Shown here in pieces: positions 5,687 to 13,639 of a DNA stretch of 20,233 bases. Position numbers and translations under genes: made by a program. Position 1 is the stretch's first letter, and every line of letters starts with the position of its first letter. Source of the DNA: a bacterium. GTDB lineage: Bacteria > Planctomycetota > Planctomycetia > Pirellulales > Pirellulaceae. Under the pieces are notes generated by a model. The model was given only the letters and a program-made list of their open reading frames with translations. It did not search any database and was not told where the DNA came from. Where the stretch lies: the NCBI GenBank assembly GCA_030432015.1, contig JAUIHJ010000035.1, positions 1 through 20,233 on the forward strand, read 5' to 3'.

Positions 5687-8401
5687 CTAAAATCGCTTGA
5701 CCGAGGGTGCCGCAGTCGCGGTGCGCTGCCGCAGGCGTCCACGATTCGCCTCCGTTAGCTGCGCCATCAACCGCGCGTCATCCGGTTTGCGACGCAAGCA
5801 CCACTGCAGCTCGTCAATGGCGGCTGAATAGTCTTGGCCTTGCAAGAGCAGGTTCGCCAGGGTGCTTCGGTAGTCGAAATTTGCGGCATCGAGTTCGACG
5901 GCTCGCTGAGCGCACTGCAAGGCAGCAGGATGGTCCTGTAGAAAGTCATGCAGGCCCTGCAGCTCAAACCAAACTCGCGCGTTGCCAGGACGGTCGGCGG
6001 GGCTTGCTGCGTTCATGAGTTGGCTTGCGAGTTCACTTGCGAGGTGACGCGCGATGGCCTGCGCATCGTCCGTCTGGCCGATACGCTGGTAGTTGGTCTT
6101 CAGTTTTCGTAGGGCCTCGATATCCGCTTGGAAGTGCTGAATAAAGACTTCGCCCGGGAGAATTTGCGAAAACTTTTCGATGATCATCAGGCGGACGCGT
6201 GGGTCTTGGCGAAATGCCTTGCGCCCGTACTTGAGCAGTCCGTCCACATCATGCACCAAGGCCCGCTCTAGCCCCACGACAAAGGCCACGCCGCTACTAT
6301 TAGGACGCACCCGCGAGGCCTGGTCGATGTAGGCGTTTTTTGCTGTGGCGCTTGGCCCTTCCAGAAAACAGAGTTCTGCCAGATAGATGTATCCATCGCC
6401 TTGCAGCGGGCTGCCCCGGAGTGCGCGATGACAATGCTTCAGGGCCAGGTCCAGAAGATGCTTGTTCTCTCCGACCGCCAACGCCAGCCACTGCTCCTGC
6501 GCCTGTCTGGTCGGGAACTTGGAAGCCAGTGCTGCCTCGCGGATCTGTTGGAGCGCCATGGGGTTGATGGCATGCCGTTGTTCCAATTCGAATCGACGCA
6601 GGCACGTACCCGCGTACCGCAAGTTGATCTGTGGATTTTCCGGATCGCGCTGCAAAGCCTGCTCCAACTGAGCAGCGAACTGAGAGAGCAAGTCGCGTTC
6701 GATCGCTTCCTCCGGGATTATCCTGTCGGCATTCGGTAGATCGAGCTTCCTGAAGGCATACCAATGCGGCGCTGCCAGAGCTGAACGATGACGGTCGTGA
6801 ATCATGCCGAAGGTCGCCACCACCGCAATCATGGCGATCCCGCCCCAGGCAGGCTGCGGAAGACGAATCTGGTATCGTGACGATGCCTGTCTGGTCGGGT
6901 CACCTTCGGTATTTCGCGTCGATTGTTCCCTCGCCAGTTGATGTAACCGGCAGGCACAGGCGGCGAGGATCACCGACAACGCCATGCAGGTCGAGATGTA
7001 CCACACGAAATCCGCGAAGGAATGCAGGACGCTCACCAGCAACCCCGGCAAAACGGCGCCAGTACAGGCGGCAACACCGAGCAACTCGGGCTGCTGTGCA
7101 CGCTGGCGAGTGGCAGACGGCCGCTCCGGCACCGTGTCGTTGATATGTGCTGGGGCCGGCAGGACGAAGGCGCGGTAGCACCACCAAAAGCAGATTGTGA
7201 TCCCGGTTAACAACAGCAGCAGAGCCGGAATCCCGCCTTCGAGGGCCAGTGGCAAGTAACCGTTTTCGCCGTGCGTAAATTCAACGCCGTAATGTTCTTC
7301 CATGAACAGCGGATAGACGTCGCGATGGCTGCCGATCCCCGACCCCAGCCACGCGAACTGCGGAATCCCTTCGAGCAACGCGGCCCACAGATCGGCGCGA
7401 GCGCCGGCGGCTTCGTCCAACGACTCCGCATTTCGCAAAGCGGCAAACTTGCGGCTCAACGGTCCGTACCCGTGGATCATCAGCGCTCCGACCACGACCA
7501 ATCCGCTCAACCCAGCGAAGGCGAGCGTCCGCTTGTCGAGCAACTCCTTCCAGGAGTACAGGGCCACGGTTGCCCCGCCAGCGATCAGAATCGACAGGAC
7601 GCCGCCCCGCGAGAAGGTCAGCAATCCCGCCACGACGACAAGCCCCAAGCCTACGCCGAAGAGGTGCTTTTGCAGCGACTTGGCGGGTGCGCGAAGCCAC
7701 GTCCAAATCAACGGACCCATACCCAGCGCCAAGGTGTGCGCAAAGTGATTCTGATTATGAAAGGGGCCTTTGACGCTGTGAAACGTATCCCGCGACGGAT
7801 GCTCGAAGACCCACAGGAACTTGCCATTTCCCACCAGGAATTGCAGCAGCCCCAGGACAGCCAACGCCACGGTGCCCTGGGCGATCCAACCCAGAATCCG
7901 CCCCACATCATCGAGCGACTGGATCCGCTGGACGACCAGGAGGAACAGCATGATATACGCCACCAAGACGATCAACGCGCCGCGCGTCGCCTCGGGAGTC
8001 AAGGAGACCGTCGACCACTGACCCAGGTGAACCGCTGCCGGACCTGACGAGGTCCACAAGGGAAGGAGTTCGCTGAGCGACGGCGAGATTCTCGCCAGCA
8101 AGTTGGGAGGCAGCGGAATCAACTGTGCGACCACCAACGTCACACCCGCCATGAGCAGCCATGCGACGCCCGAGCGTTGCCATGTGCCGCCGGCGGCCTG
8201 ACGGCATTGGGCAACCGTCCAACCGACCATGGTCAGGCCGACGATGCTGACGAAGACCAGTTTACCGATTGGGCCGCGGCCGCCCATAAACAGCGGGGCG
8301 AGGAATATCACCGCCAATAGGCCGAGGTCAATCAGCCGGAGCGGAAGCTCGCCCCCAGGGCTCGTGCCACGGGCGGTCAACGCGTTCGACAAGGGACGCA
8401 T
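5687..8401 (-). CDS. O-antigen ligase/polymerase-like membrane protein with C-terminal TPR region
   Basis: This 904-residue inner-membrane protein joins a Wzy_C/WaaL-type core to a soluble repeat region. About twelve hydrophobic segments fill residues 20-490, with another near 520-535. The ligase/polymerase signature is visible: FHNQNHFAHTLALG (214-227), LTFSRGGVLSILIA (261-274), WLGSGIGSHRDVYP (351-364) and GENGYLPLALEGG (378-390), in the large periplasmic loop region. Residues about 560-904 are helical and TPR-like, clearest at 810-880. Family members either ligate glycan from undecaprenyl pyrophosphate to an acceptor or polymerise repeat units, and sequence alone does not decide which. An in-frame ATG at 8569 would add 56 arginine-rich residues. 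I chose 8401 because GAAGGAA lies just upstream and the first membrane segment follows soon after. It heads the same-strand wecA-wecB-wecC-hldD block and diverges from galE. Confidence 0.87.
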   Translation of the reverse strand: MRPLSNALTARGTSPGGELPLRLIDLGLLAVIFLAPLFMGGRGPIGKLVFVSIVGLTMVGWTVAQCRQAAGGTWQRSGVAWLLMAGVTLVVAQLIPLPPNLLARISPSLSELLPLWTSSGPAAVHLGQWSTVSLTPEATRGALIVLVAYIMLFLLVVQRIQSLDDVGRILGWIAQGTVALAVLGLLQFLVGNGKFLWVFEHPSRDTFHSVKGPFHNQNHFAHTLALGMGPLIWTWLRAPAKSLQKHLFGVGLGLVVVAGLLTFSRGGVLSILIAGGATVALYSWKELLDKRTLAFAGLSGLVVVGALMIHGYGPLSRKFAALRNAESLDEAAGARADLWAALLEGIPQFAWLGSGIGSHRDVYPLFMEEHYGVEFTHGENGYLPLALEGGIPALLLLLTGITICFWWCYRAFVLPAPAHINDTVPERPSATRQRAQQPELLGVAACTGAVLPGLLVSVLHSFADFVWYISTCMALSVILAACACRLHQLAREQSTRNTEGDPTRQASSRYQIRLPQPAWGGIAMIAVVATFGMIHDRHRSALAAPHWYAFRKLDLPNADRIIPEEAIERDLLSQFAAQLEQALQRDPENPQINLRYAGTCLRRFELEQRHAINPMALQQIREAALASKFPTRQAQEQWLALAVGENKHLLDLALKHCHRALRGSPLQGDGYIYLAELCFLEGPSATAKNAYIDQASRVRPNSSGVAFVVGLERALVHDVDGLLKYGRKAFRQDPRVRLMIIEKFSQILPGEVFIQHFQADIEALRKLKTNYQRIGQTDDAQAIARHLASELASQLMNAASPADRPGNARVWFELQGLHDFLQDHPAALQCAQRAVELDAANFDYRSTLANLLLQGQDYSAAIDELQWCLRRKPDDARLMAQLTEANRGRLRQRTATAAPSVKRF

Positions 8402-8406
8402 GAAGA

Positions 8407-8413
8407 TTCCTTC
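8407..8413 (-). promoter_or_regulatory. Ribosome binding site of the ligase-like gene
   Basis: GAAGGAA on the minus strand ends five bases before the ATG at 8401. It supports this start over the longer reading from 8569. Confidence 0.6.
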
Positions 8414-8651
8414 GGGCGAGACGGATCGGGTGGCGGCGGCGGGCAAAAATCGGCAGCTCACTTCACCGACCCTTGGTGTTGGCAGCTGTCCGCGCTTGCC
8501 GGCGACCTGGGGGCTGCTGGTACGCCTGTCGTACAACTGCGGCATCCAGTGCCTTCGCCGCGATGCCAACGGTGACGGTGAAGCTGGCCCTCAATCGCGA
8601 GGCGGGATGGTAGCGAAAGTACGCATGTGCTAAAAGACCAGCCACGGCGCC

Positions 8652-8675
8652 CGGTCGACCGCGTGACGTCACGCG
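8652..8675. promoter_or_regulatory. Adjoining palindromes, candidate operator for galE and/or the ligase-like gene
   Basis: CGGTCGACCG (8652-8661) is a perfect 10-bp palindrome. CGCGTGACGTCACGCG (8660-8675) is a perfect 16-bp palindrome, and the two share two bases. The centre lies about 88 bp upstream of the galE ATG, in a gap between divergent genes. Symmetry and placement suggest a dimeric regulator site; the regulator is unknown. Confidence 0.4.
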
Positions 8676-8755
8676 CACGTTCCCGTTCTCGCGGACAACG
8701 CCACCGGTGCTAGCTTCCGTGTTTCGAACGTCGGTAGGACAGAGGATACGCGCAG

Positions 8756-9757
8756 ATGTCGGTTCTTGTGATAGGCGGAGCGGGCTACATCGGATCGCAT
8801 ACCGTGCGGCTGTTGATGCAAGAGGGCTACGACGTCTGGGTCTATGACAATCTCATTGCCGGGCATCGTGCTGCCGTGCCCGAGGGTTGTTTGATCGAAG
8901 GCGAGTTGGCGGATCATCTGCGGCTGAGCCAGATCATGAAAGAGCGGGAGGTGACGTCGGTTGTCCACTTTGCCGCCTTTGCGTCGGTTGGGGAATCGGT
9001 CGAACATCCTGCCAAGTACTATCAAAACAATGTCGTGGCATCGCACTCCCTGCTGACGGCAATGCTGGCGGCGGAGGTGCGGGAGATCGTCTTCTCCAGC
9101 ACGACCGCGACCTACGGGATTCCACAAGCCGTGCCGATTCGTGAAGTGGAAACGCAACGGCCAATTAATCCCTATGGCTTCACCAAGCTGGTGATTGAAC
9201 AGATGCTACGGGACTATCAGCACGCCTACGGGCTGCGATACGCGGCGCTCCGGTACTTTAACGCGGCCGGGGCTTCCGCCGACGGATCGATCGGCGAAGA
9301 CCATCGCCCGGAATCGCACCTGATCCCGATCGTGCTGCAGGTCGCCTTGGGCCAGCGCGAGTCCGTCACAATTTTCGGGGACGACTACCCGACGCCCGAC
9401 GGGACATGCATTCGTGACTATGTTCACGTCGACGATTTGGCCACGGCCCATCTGGCGGCGATGCGCACGTTGCACGCTGCCGACGGCGATGGAATGCAAC
9501 GCGTGGAAGTGAATCTGGGGACAGGCAAGGGGCACAGCGTCAACGAGGTTGTCGAGGCGTGTCGGCGCATTTCTGGCCATGCGATTCCGTCTGTCAAAGG
9601 GGCGCGGCGGGCCGGAGATCCGCCTGAGCTTGTGGCCGATCCGTCACTTGCCAAGCAGCAACTTGGCTGGGAGCCACGCTACGTCGACCTGGATGAGATC
9701 GTTGAGACCGCCTGGCGGTGGCATCGTGATCATCCGCAGGGGTACGGCCAGGCGTAG
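8756..9757 (+). CDS. galE: UDP-glucose 4-epimerase
   Basis: This cytoplasmic enzyme interconverts UDP-glucose and UDP-galactose, and in some relatives the GlcNAc/GalNAc forms, supplying donors for glycan synthesis. The 333-residue length is normal. The NAD-binding GGAGYIGSH motif is at 7-15. The catalytic pair is Tyr140/Lys144 in NPYGFTKLVIEQML. FSSTTATYG (113-121) is the active-site segment, with threonine where E. coli has the catalytic serine, a common variant. RYFNAAGA (166-173), HLIPIVLQVALG (188-199) and GTCIRDYVHVDDLA (216-229) are canonical GalE blocks. AGAGGA at 8741-8746 is nine bases before the ATG. It is the only plus-strand gene within the polysaccharide block, divergent from the ligase-like gene and convergent with the BY-kinase gene, so it probably forms its own transcription unit. 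Confidence 0.96.
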   Translation: MSVLVIGGAGYIGSHTVRLLMQEGYDVWVYDNLIAGHRAAVPEGCLIEGELADHLRLSQIMKEREVTSVVHFAAFASVGESVEHPAKYYQNNVVASHSLLTAMLAAEVREIVFSSTTATYGIPQAVPIREVETQRPINPYGFTKLVIEQMLRDYQHAYGLRYAALRYFNAAGASADGSIGEDHRPESHLIPIVLQVALGQRESVTIFGDDYPTPDGTCIRDYVHVDDLATAHLAAMRTLHAADGDGMQRVEVNLGTGKGHSVNEVVEACRRISGHAIPSVKGARRAGDPPELVADPSLAKQQLGWEPRYVDLDEIVETAWRWHRDHPQGYGQA

Positions 9758-9983
9758 CAAATCGTAGCTGGGATTGCGGCGCGAGAATGATGTGGGCGTT
9801 TCGTCCGATGCTGCGATCGCCGGACACGGTTTTTGCCGAAATGGCCGAGCGCGATTCAGCAGCGCACACCCCGTCCGCGGGTCCGGCACCTTTTTCGCCG
9901 ACCGGCCGTTTTTCCGCAGTTGAATCGAATGGGCGGAGAATAGCGCGCCGGTCCCGGATTGGCGCCGAGTTGCACTCGGTCAT
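9758..9983. other. Convergent intergenic region between galE and the BY-kinase gene
   Basis: These 226 bp separate two converging genes, where a bidirectional terminator would be expected, but I see no strong stem followed by a T-run. A GC-rich stretch followed by five T residues occurs at 9881-9895, but its possible stem is only about three base pairs. Short open frames on both strands look like chance. Confidence 0.5.
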
Positions 9984-12299
9984 TTAGGCGGCGCGTCGCG
10001 GTACGGCGGGGCCGGCTTGCCCCTGCTCATGATGCGCGTCATCACGCTCGTCGTCTTCCTCGTCCTCGCCATATCCATAACCGAGGCCGTATCCATAGCC
10101 ATAACCGTAGCCGCCATACCCACCTGAATCATCGGTAACTCGATTGGCCACGATGCCGATCAAGTTGACACCCGCGGTCGTCAGGTGTTCGGCTGCGCGG
10201 ATGACCAGGCGGCGGTGGTTCTTTTGCGGTTGGACGACCAGCATCATGCCGTCCACGATGCGTCCCACAATGGCGGCGTCACTGGCCGCCATCACCGGCG
10301 GGCAATCGATCAGCACCTGGTCGTAGTGTGTCTCTGCCCAGGCAATGACATCCATGAAGCGTGTCGAACTGAGTGCTTCGCCGGGGTCGGCCGGCCGAGG
10401 TCCGCAGGGAATGATCTCGAGATTTTCAACCGAAGTCGGTCGGATCGTGGCACGGCAGGCGGCCTCGATATCATCCCGGGAACGCAGGATATTGGAGAGA
10501 CCGTCGCACTTGCGAATCTGGAATAGTTTGGACAAACCTGGTTTCCGCAAGTCCGCGTCGATCAGCAACGTCCGCTTGCCGCCCTGGGCGATCGAAGCAG
10601 CCAGATTCGCCAAGACCGTGGTCTTCCCGTCGCCTGGTTCGGAACTGGTTACCCCGATCCGCTGACGATCCTCATGCGAGAAGGCCAGGGTCGTTCGCAG
10701 GGTGCGAAACGCTTCGGCTTCGACCGAGTCGCGCGCAGTCTGGACGTGCAGTGGGGCATCCACCGTGGTGGGCGGAAGTTGACGCACCATGGCCAGGACC
10801 GGCACGCGAATCTGCTCCTGAAGTTCCTCGGGCGAACGAAACCGGTCGTCCATGAGGTCCATCAGGTACACGATGCCCCCGCCGATCGCCAGGCCGCTCA
10901 TCAGCGACAAGATGGCAATCATGGATCGGCGAGGTGAAATTGGGTTGTTCGAGGCGACCGGATCACTGACGATGGCGACGCGAACGTACCCGACATTCTG
11001 CTGCAAGTCGGTGCTGGCCAACTGATCCATCAACGTGTCTTGCCAGCTTAGCAAGCGTTGGATTTCGTTTTCAACGATCTGCAGCTTGGCGACGTTTCCA
11101 TTGAGATGAATGGCTTCCGCTTCGGCCAGTTTGTACTGCTGTTCTAATTGACGTTCGTTGGCCAGCGTTTCAGCGATTTTCTCTTCGACCATGGCCGTCA
11201 GCATGGGACCCAACGCTCGACCTTGAAGCTGATCGAGGCGTCCGTCAATCTTTCCTTGGTACTGGGCCAGGTATTGTTCGGAGTTGGCGATGTTCTTCTG
11301 GACTTCGAGGATTTGCGGATGCGTCGGGCCATAATGGCCTTTCAGTGAATCCAGTTTTGCACGGTCTTGCAACAGTTTTTGTTCGATGCCGCTGGCGGCT
11401 TGCGCGTGGTGCTGGTTCAGCCCCAGGGCGCTCATGATCAGCTCGCGTCCGACCACCGGTTCCACGCTGATCAGGTGATGGCGGAGGTCGCCCCCGTTGC
11501 GGACCGCGGCCCGCACGGCAATTAGGGAGCCTTCGTATTGCAGTCGCTTTTTGCGGACATCGATCAGCGTCTCATTCATCCGGATCGCCCGTTCGACGAT
11601 CGGATGCACATAGTTCGTACCATCATGGATGACCACGCCAGCAGAGTTCTTGAGAACCAGCAACTCGGCTTGTTTGGCCTGTAATTCGCCCTCTTTCTTT
11701 TCCAATTGGACGCGGAGCACATCGGCGACCTCAACCGAGGCGCTCTTGTGGTTCTTCTCCATGAACTCCGTGTACGATTCCATGATCGCCGTGAGGCTCG
11801 CCTTGGCAGCGGCAGCAGACTTGGATTTGTAGGTCAGGCCGATGATGTTCGTACGCCGCACGGCCTGGGCCGTGAGGTTCCCGCGAAGGACCGATTTCAG
11901 ACCTTCAGCCGACCCAACCCCGGCAAAGTCTACGCGGACTTCCGGCGGCATTTTGGCAATTCGCTGCAGGGCGCCGTCAAGCACGACCGCGCTGGTGAAT
12001 AAGCGTTCGTAGGTCGGGATCAGATTCTGGCCGCCGTCGCCATTCATCGACGTGTTGGTGATGTCGCTGCCGGTTTGCGTGACCAGGAGGGACGCCGTTG
12101 CGCAGTAAATTCGGGGCGCCGTGAAATAGTGAAATGCGCCGAGCATCCCCGCCACTGCCACCGCTGTGATCACGTAGAGTTTGCGGTGACGTAACACGCG
12201 CATGAATCGCATGGCGGAATGAACCAGGTCAGCCGTTGAATCGCCGGCCTGATCGTGGTGCGAATGCGGATCGTGGTGCGGCTGCGGATGTGGGGTCAT
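9984..12299 (-). CDS. wzc: Wzc-type polysaccharide co-polymerase / BY-family tyrosine autokinase
   Basis: This 771-residue inner-membrane protein couples chain-length control to a cytoplasmic tyrosine kinase. TM1 is at about 41-58 and TM2 at about 459-480, preceded by the Pro-containing NNPISPRR of Wzz-like proteins. The periplasmic part between them is rich in coiled coil (about 185-420). The kinase follows EAFRTLRTTL (529-538): Walker A EPGDGKTT (554-561), Walker A' LLIDADLRKP (578-587) and Walker B VLIDCPP (662-668). The C-terminal tyrosine cluster that BY-kinases autophosphorylate is a Gly-Tyr repeat with seven tyrosines (728-743), then a strongly acidic run (745-754). The N-terminus has six histidines in its first 15 residues. 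It lies 81 bp after wza on the same strand. No clear ribosome site precedes the ATG and no partner phosphatase gene is in the window. Confidence 0.93.
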   Translation of the reverse strand: MTPHPQPHHDPHSHHDQAGDSTADLVHSAMRFMRVLRHRKLYVITAVAVAGMLGAFHYFTAPRIYCATASLLVTQTGSDITNTSMNGDGGQNLIPTYERLFTSAVVLDGALQRIAKMPPEVRVDFAGVGSAEGLKSVLRGNLTAQAVRRTNIIGLTYKSKSAAAAKASLTAIMESYTEFMEKNHKSASVEVADVLRVQLEKKEGELQAKQAELLVLKNSAGVVIHDGTNYVHPIVERAIRMNETLIDVRKKRLQYEGSLIAVRAAVRNGGDLRHHLISVEPVVGRELIMSALGLNQHHAQAASGIEQKLLQDRAKLDSLKGHYGPTHPQILEVQKNIANSEQYLAQYQGKIDGRLDQLQGRALGPMLTAMVEEKIAETLANERQLEQQYKLAEAEAIHLNGNVAKLQIVENEIQRLLSWQDTLMDQLASTDLQQNVGYVRVAIVSDPVASNNPISPRRSMIAILSLMSGLAIGGGIVYLMDLMDDRFRSPEELQEQIRVPVLAMVRQLPPTTVDAPLHVQTARDSVEAEAFRTLRTTLAFSHEDRQRIGVTSSEPGDGKTTVLANLAASIAQGGKRTLLIDADLRKPGLSKLFQIRKCDGLSNILRSRDDIEAACRATIRPTSVENLEIIPCGPRPADPGEALSSTRFMDVIAWAETHYDQVLIDCPPVMAASDAAIVGRIVDGMMLVVQPQKNHRRLVIRAAEHLTTAGVNLIGIVANRVTDDSGGYGGYGYGYGYGLGYGYGEDEEDDERDDAHHEQGQAGPAVPRRAA
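10068..10124 (-). repeat. Gly-Tyr repeat in the BY-kinase C-terminus
   Basis: This run encodes residues 726-744, GGYGGYGYGYGYGLGYGYG. Seven tyrosines alternate with glycine in short Gly-Tyr units. It is the likely autophosphorylation cluster and, as a simple repeat, is prone to length change by slippage. Confidence 0.8.
12251..12286. repeat. 18-bp tandem duplication in the 5' end of the BY-kinase gene
   Basis: Two adjacent 18-bp units (12251-12268 and 12269-12286) match at 16 of 18 positions. They encode the related hexapeptides PQPHHD and PHSHHD near residues 5-16, creating the His-rich N-terminus. Confidence 0.75.
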
Positions 12300-12324
12300 G
12301 GGCTGGGCGCTTGTTGCTGAGCGA

Positions 12325-12377
12325 GCCTCGTGAGGAGGCCTAAAACGTCTGCTCCCTCGCTGCGGAGCCGAGGGGAG
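12325..12377. repeat. Two hairpins in the wza-wzc gap
   Basis: In the 81-bp gap, CTCCCTCG (12352-12359) pairs with CGAGGGGAG (12369-12377) with one bulged base. GCCTC (12325-12329) pairs with GAGGC (12335-12339) around five bases. Neither is followed by a T-run on the transcribed strand, so a role in mRNA processing or translation seems likelier than termination. Confidence 0.35.
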
Positions 12378-12380
12378 GAC

Positions 12381-13544
12381 TTACAAACCGGGTATCGCGG
12401 CAGAGAAGCCGAATCCGACAAATTCACGTATCGTGCCAACGACAAACGTGGTCGGCGTCTCTTCCACGCTGATGACATCACCGGCGGCGAGCCGAATGTT
12501 GGACGAGGTATCCCGCTTGGCGTTGGAGACCGACGCCTGGATGACCACGGGCTCCGGCTGGTTGGGAATCTGGCGAATGATATGGACCTTGTCAGCGATC
12601 GAAAGTGTGCGGCCGCCGGCCAGTGCAATACCGTCCAGGAGACGCAATTCGTGACCTTCCGGAATTTCGAACTGGTCTGCTTTGTTGACCAGGCCGATGA
12701 CGTGAATGAACCGCTTGGGCTTCTTTCGGACCATGACGGTCGAGCCGTCCTGCAATTGTAGATCGTGGGACGCCGCCGTGGTCGGGTTCTCGAGGTCGAT
12801 GCGGACGGTTCGCGGCGGCGCGAACCGTTGTGGCGGCTGCGGGCGGTTTCCGAATTGGTCATTGCCCATGCTGGCTAGTTCGGCACCAGGACCCGCCGGT
12901 TCATAGGCCAAGGGAATGGGGGTTGGTGGGTGCTTCACCTCGACGACGGTGCCCGCACTCTCGGTGAGGCCACCCGCTTGGACGATCGCGGACAGGACAT
13001 CGCTGCTGGTGGCGGAGATCTCGTACGTGTTCGGTTTCTCGACCGCGCCCACGACCGTAACGCGATGTGATCGGCGTTTGGCCAGCAACACCGAGACGTT
13101 CGGTGCCACAAACTTGCCACGGCGAATGCTCTCGTCGCGGATCAAGTGTTCCGCTTGTGTGACCGTCATCCCGGCAACTTGGACCTTGCCGACCAGAGGC
13201 ACATCAACGGCCCCGTCCTCGCCAATTCGCATCCGCCAGGAGGGGGTCTTCTCTGCTTCCAATCCGGTCGCAATCGACACTTCGATGATGTCGCCAGGAT
13301 ACAACGATTCGGTGTCGCCGACCGTTCTCGCCAACTGCGACAGGTCGACGTTCTGCAAGCTGCTGGTGTGCGGTGCCAAGAATTGTGGCGGTAGGTTGCT
13401 GGCGTCGTACAGCACGCCTCGCCCGCAGCCGCCGACGAAAGTTACCGCCCACGCCATCAACAGCAAATGGGCCAACCGCCGCCCATTTGTCATGGTCTGT
13501 TGCCGCATGCCGTCCGCCGGCGGTTCGGAAACGTCATAATTCAT
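12381..13544 (-). CDS. wza: Wza-type polysaccharide export outer-membrane lipoprotein
   Basis: This is the export-channel partner of the BY-kinase encoded 81 bp downstream. The N-terminus has a lipoprotein signal: basic NGRRLAH, hydrophobic LLLMAWAVTF, then the lipobox VGGC, with Cys40 as the lipidated residue. A Poly_export domain covers about 78-158, with YPGDIIEVSI and the GKVQVAGMTVTQAE region. Two SLBB domains follow: RVTVVGAVEKPNTYEI (about 160-205) and FIHVIGLVNKADQFEIPEG (about 278-330). The protein ends FVGFGFSAAIPGL, which might correspond to the amphipathic outer-membrane helix of E. coli Wza, though that is a guess. In-frame starts exist at 13544, 13508 and 13493; all keep the signal peptide and none has a strong ribosome site, so I list the longest. 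At 387 residues it is near the E. coli protein in size. Confidence 0.92.
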   Translation of the reverse strand: MNYDVSEPPADGMRQQTMTNGRRLAHLLLMAWAVTFVGGCGRGVLYDASNLPPQFLAPHTSSLQNVDLSQLARTVGDTESLYPGDIIEVSIATGLEAEKTPSWRMRIGEDGAVDVPLVGKVQVAGMTVTQAEHLIRDESIRRGKFVAPNVSVLLAKRRSHRVTVVGAVEKPNTYEISATSSDVLSAIVQAGGLTESAGTVVEVKHPPTPIPLAYEPAGPGAELASMGNDQFGNRPQPPQRFAPPRTVRIDLENPTTAASHDLQLQDGSTVMVRKKPKRFIHVIGLVNKADQFEIPEGHELRLLDGIALAGGRTLSIADKVHIIRQIPNQPEPVVIQASVSNAKRDTSSNIRLAAGDVISVEETPTTFVVGTIREFVGFGFSAAIPGL

Positions 13545-13639
13545 AGTGTCGAATGATCTACCGCGGTGTCAGTCCGTGGAGGCAGGGTTCGAGTACACAT
13601 CAAGAATTCCGCAGATCGTTGCAAGCCTGGGGGGGCGGG

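Larger units (their letters stand above)
8402..8755. other. Divergent control region between the ligase-like gene and galE (354 bp)
   Basis: No gene is supported here; short frames through it lack ribosome sites and recognisable content. It must contain the start signals for two opposed genes. Visible structure is a 16-bp palindrome and an adjoining 10-bp palindrome (8652-8675), a weak five-base inverted repeat (8520-8534) and the galE ribosome site AGAGGA (8741-8746). I could not identify a convincing -35/-10 pair on either strand. Confidence 0.6.

Noticed and set aside
5442..5742. Two overlapping minus-strand short frames (81 and 83 codons) upstream of wecA
   Set aside because: They occupy the promoter-bearing gap, partly overlap the end of the ligase-like gene, and show no ribosome site or family pattern.
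7271..8047. Plus-strand open frame (258 codons) opposite the ligase-like gene
   Set aside because: Gln/Arg/Asp-rich composition typical of the antisense of membrane-helix codons; no independent support.
8520..8534. Inverted repeat GTACG-5-CGTAC upstream of the ligase-like gene
   Set aside because: Five-base arms occur often by chance, and it matches no regulator site I know.
8463..8678. Minus-strand 71-codon frame upstream of the ligase-like gene
   Set aside because: Arg/Ala-rich with no ribosome site or motif, and it lies in the divergent control region.
9881..9895. Possible terminator: GC-rich stretch followed by five T residues
   Set aside because: The stem is only about three base pairs with a mismatch, too weak for an intrinsic terminator. 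It could also be a remnant of a dispersed repeat, which needs a genome-wide search.
9594..9983. Minus-strand open frame starting directly after the BY-kinase stop codon
   Set aside because: The abutting TAA/ATG looks operon-like, but the frame runs about 160 bp antisense into the conserved end of galE and has no recognisable domain or ribosome site. A short real gene cannot be wholly excluded.
9787..9987. Plus-strand 66-codon frame after galE
   Set aside because: No ribosome site, no conserved features, and it overlaps the end of the BY-kinase gene.
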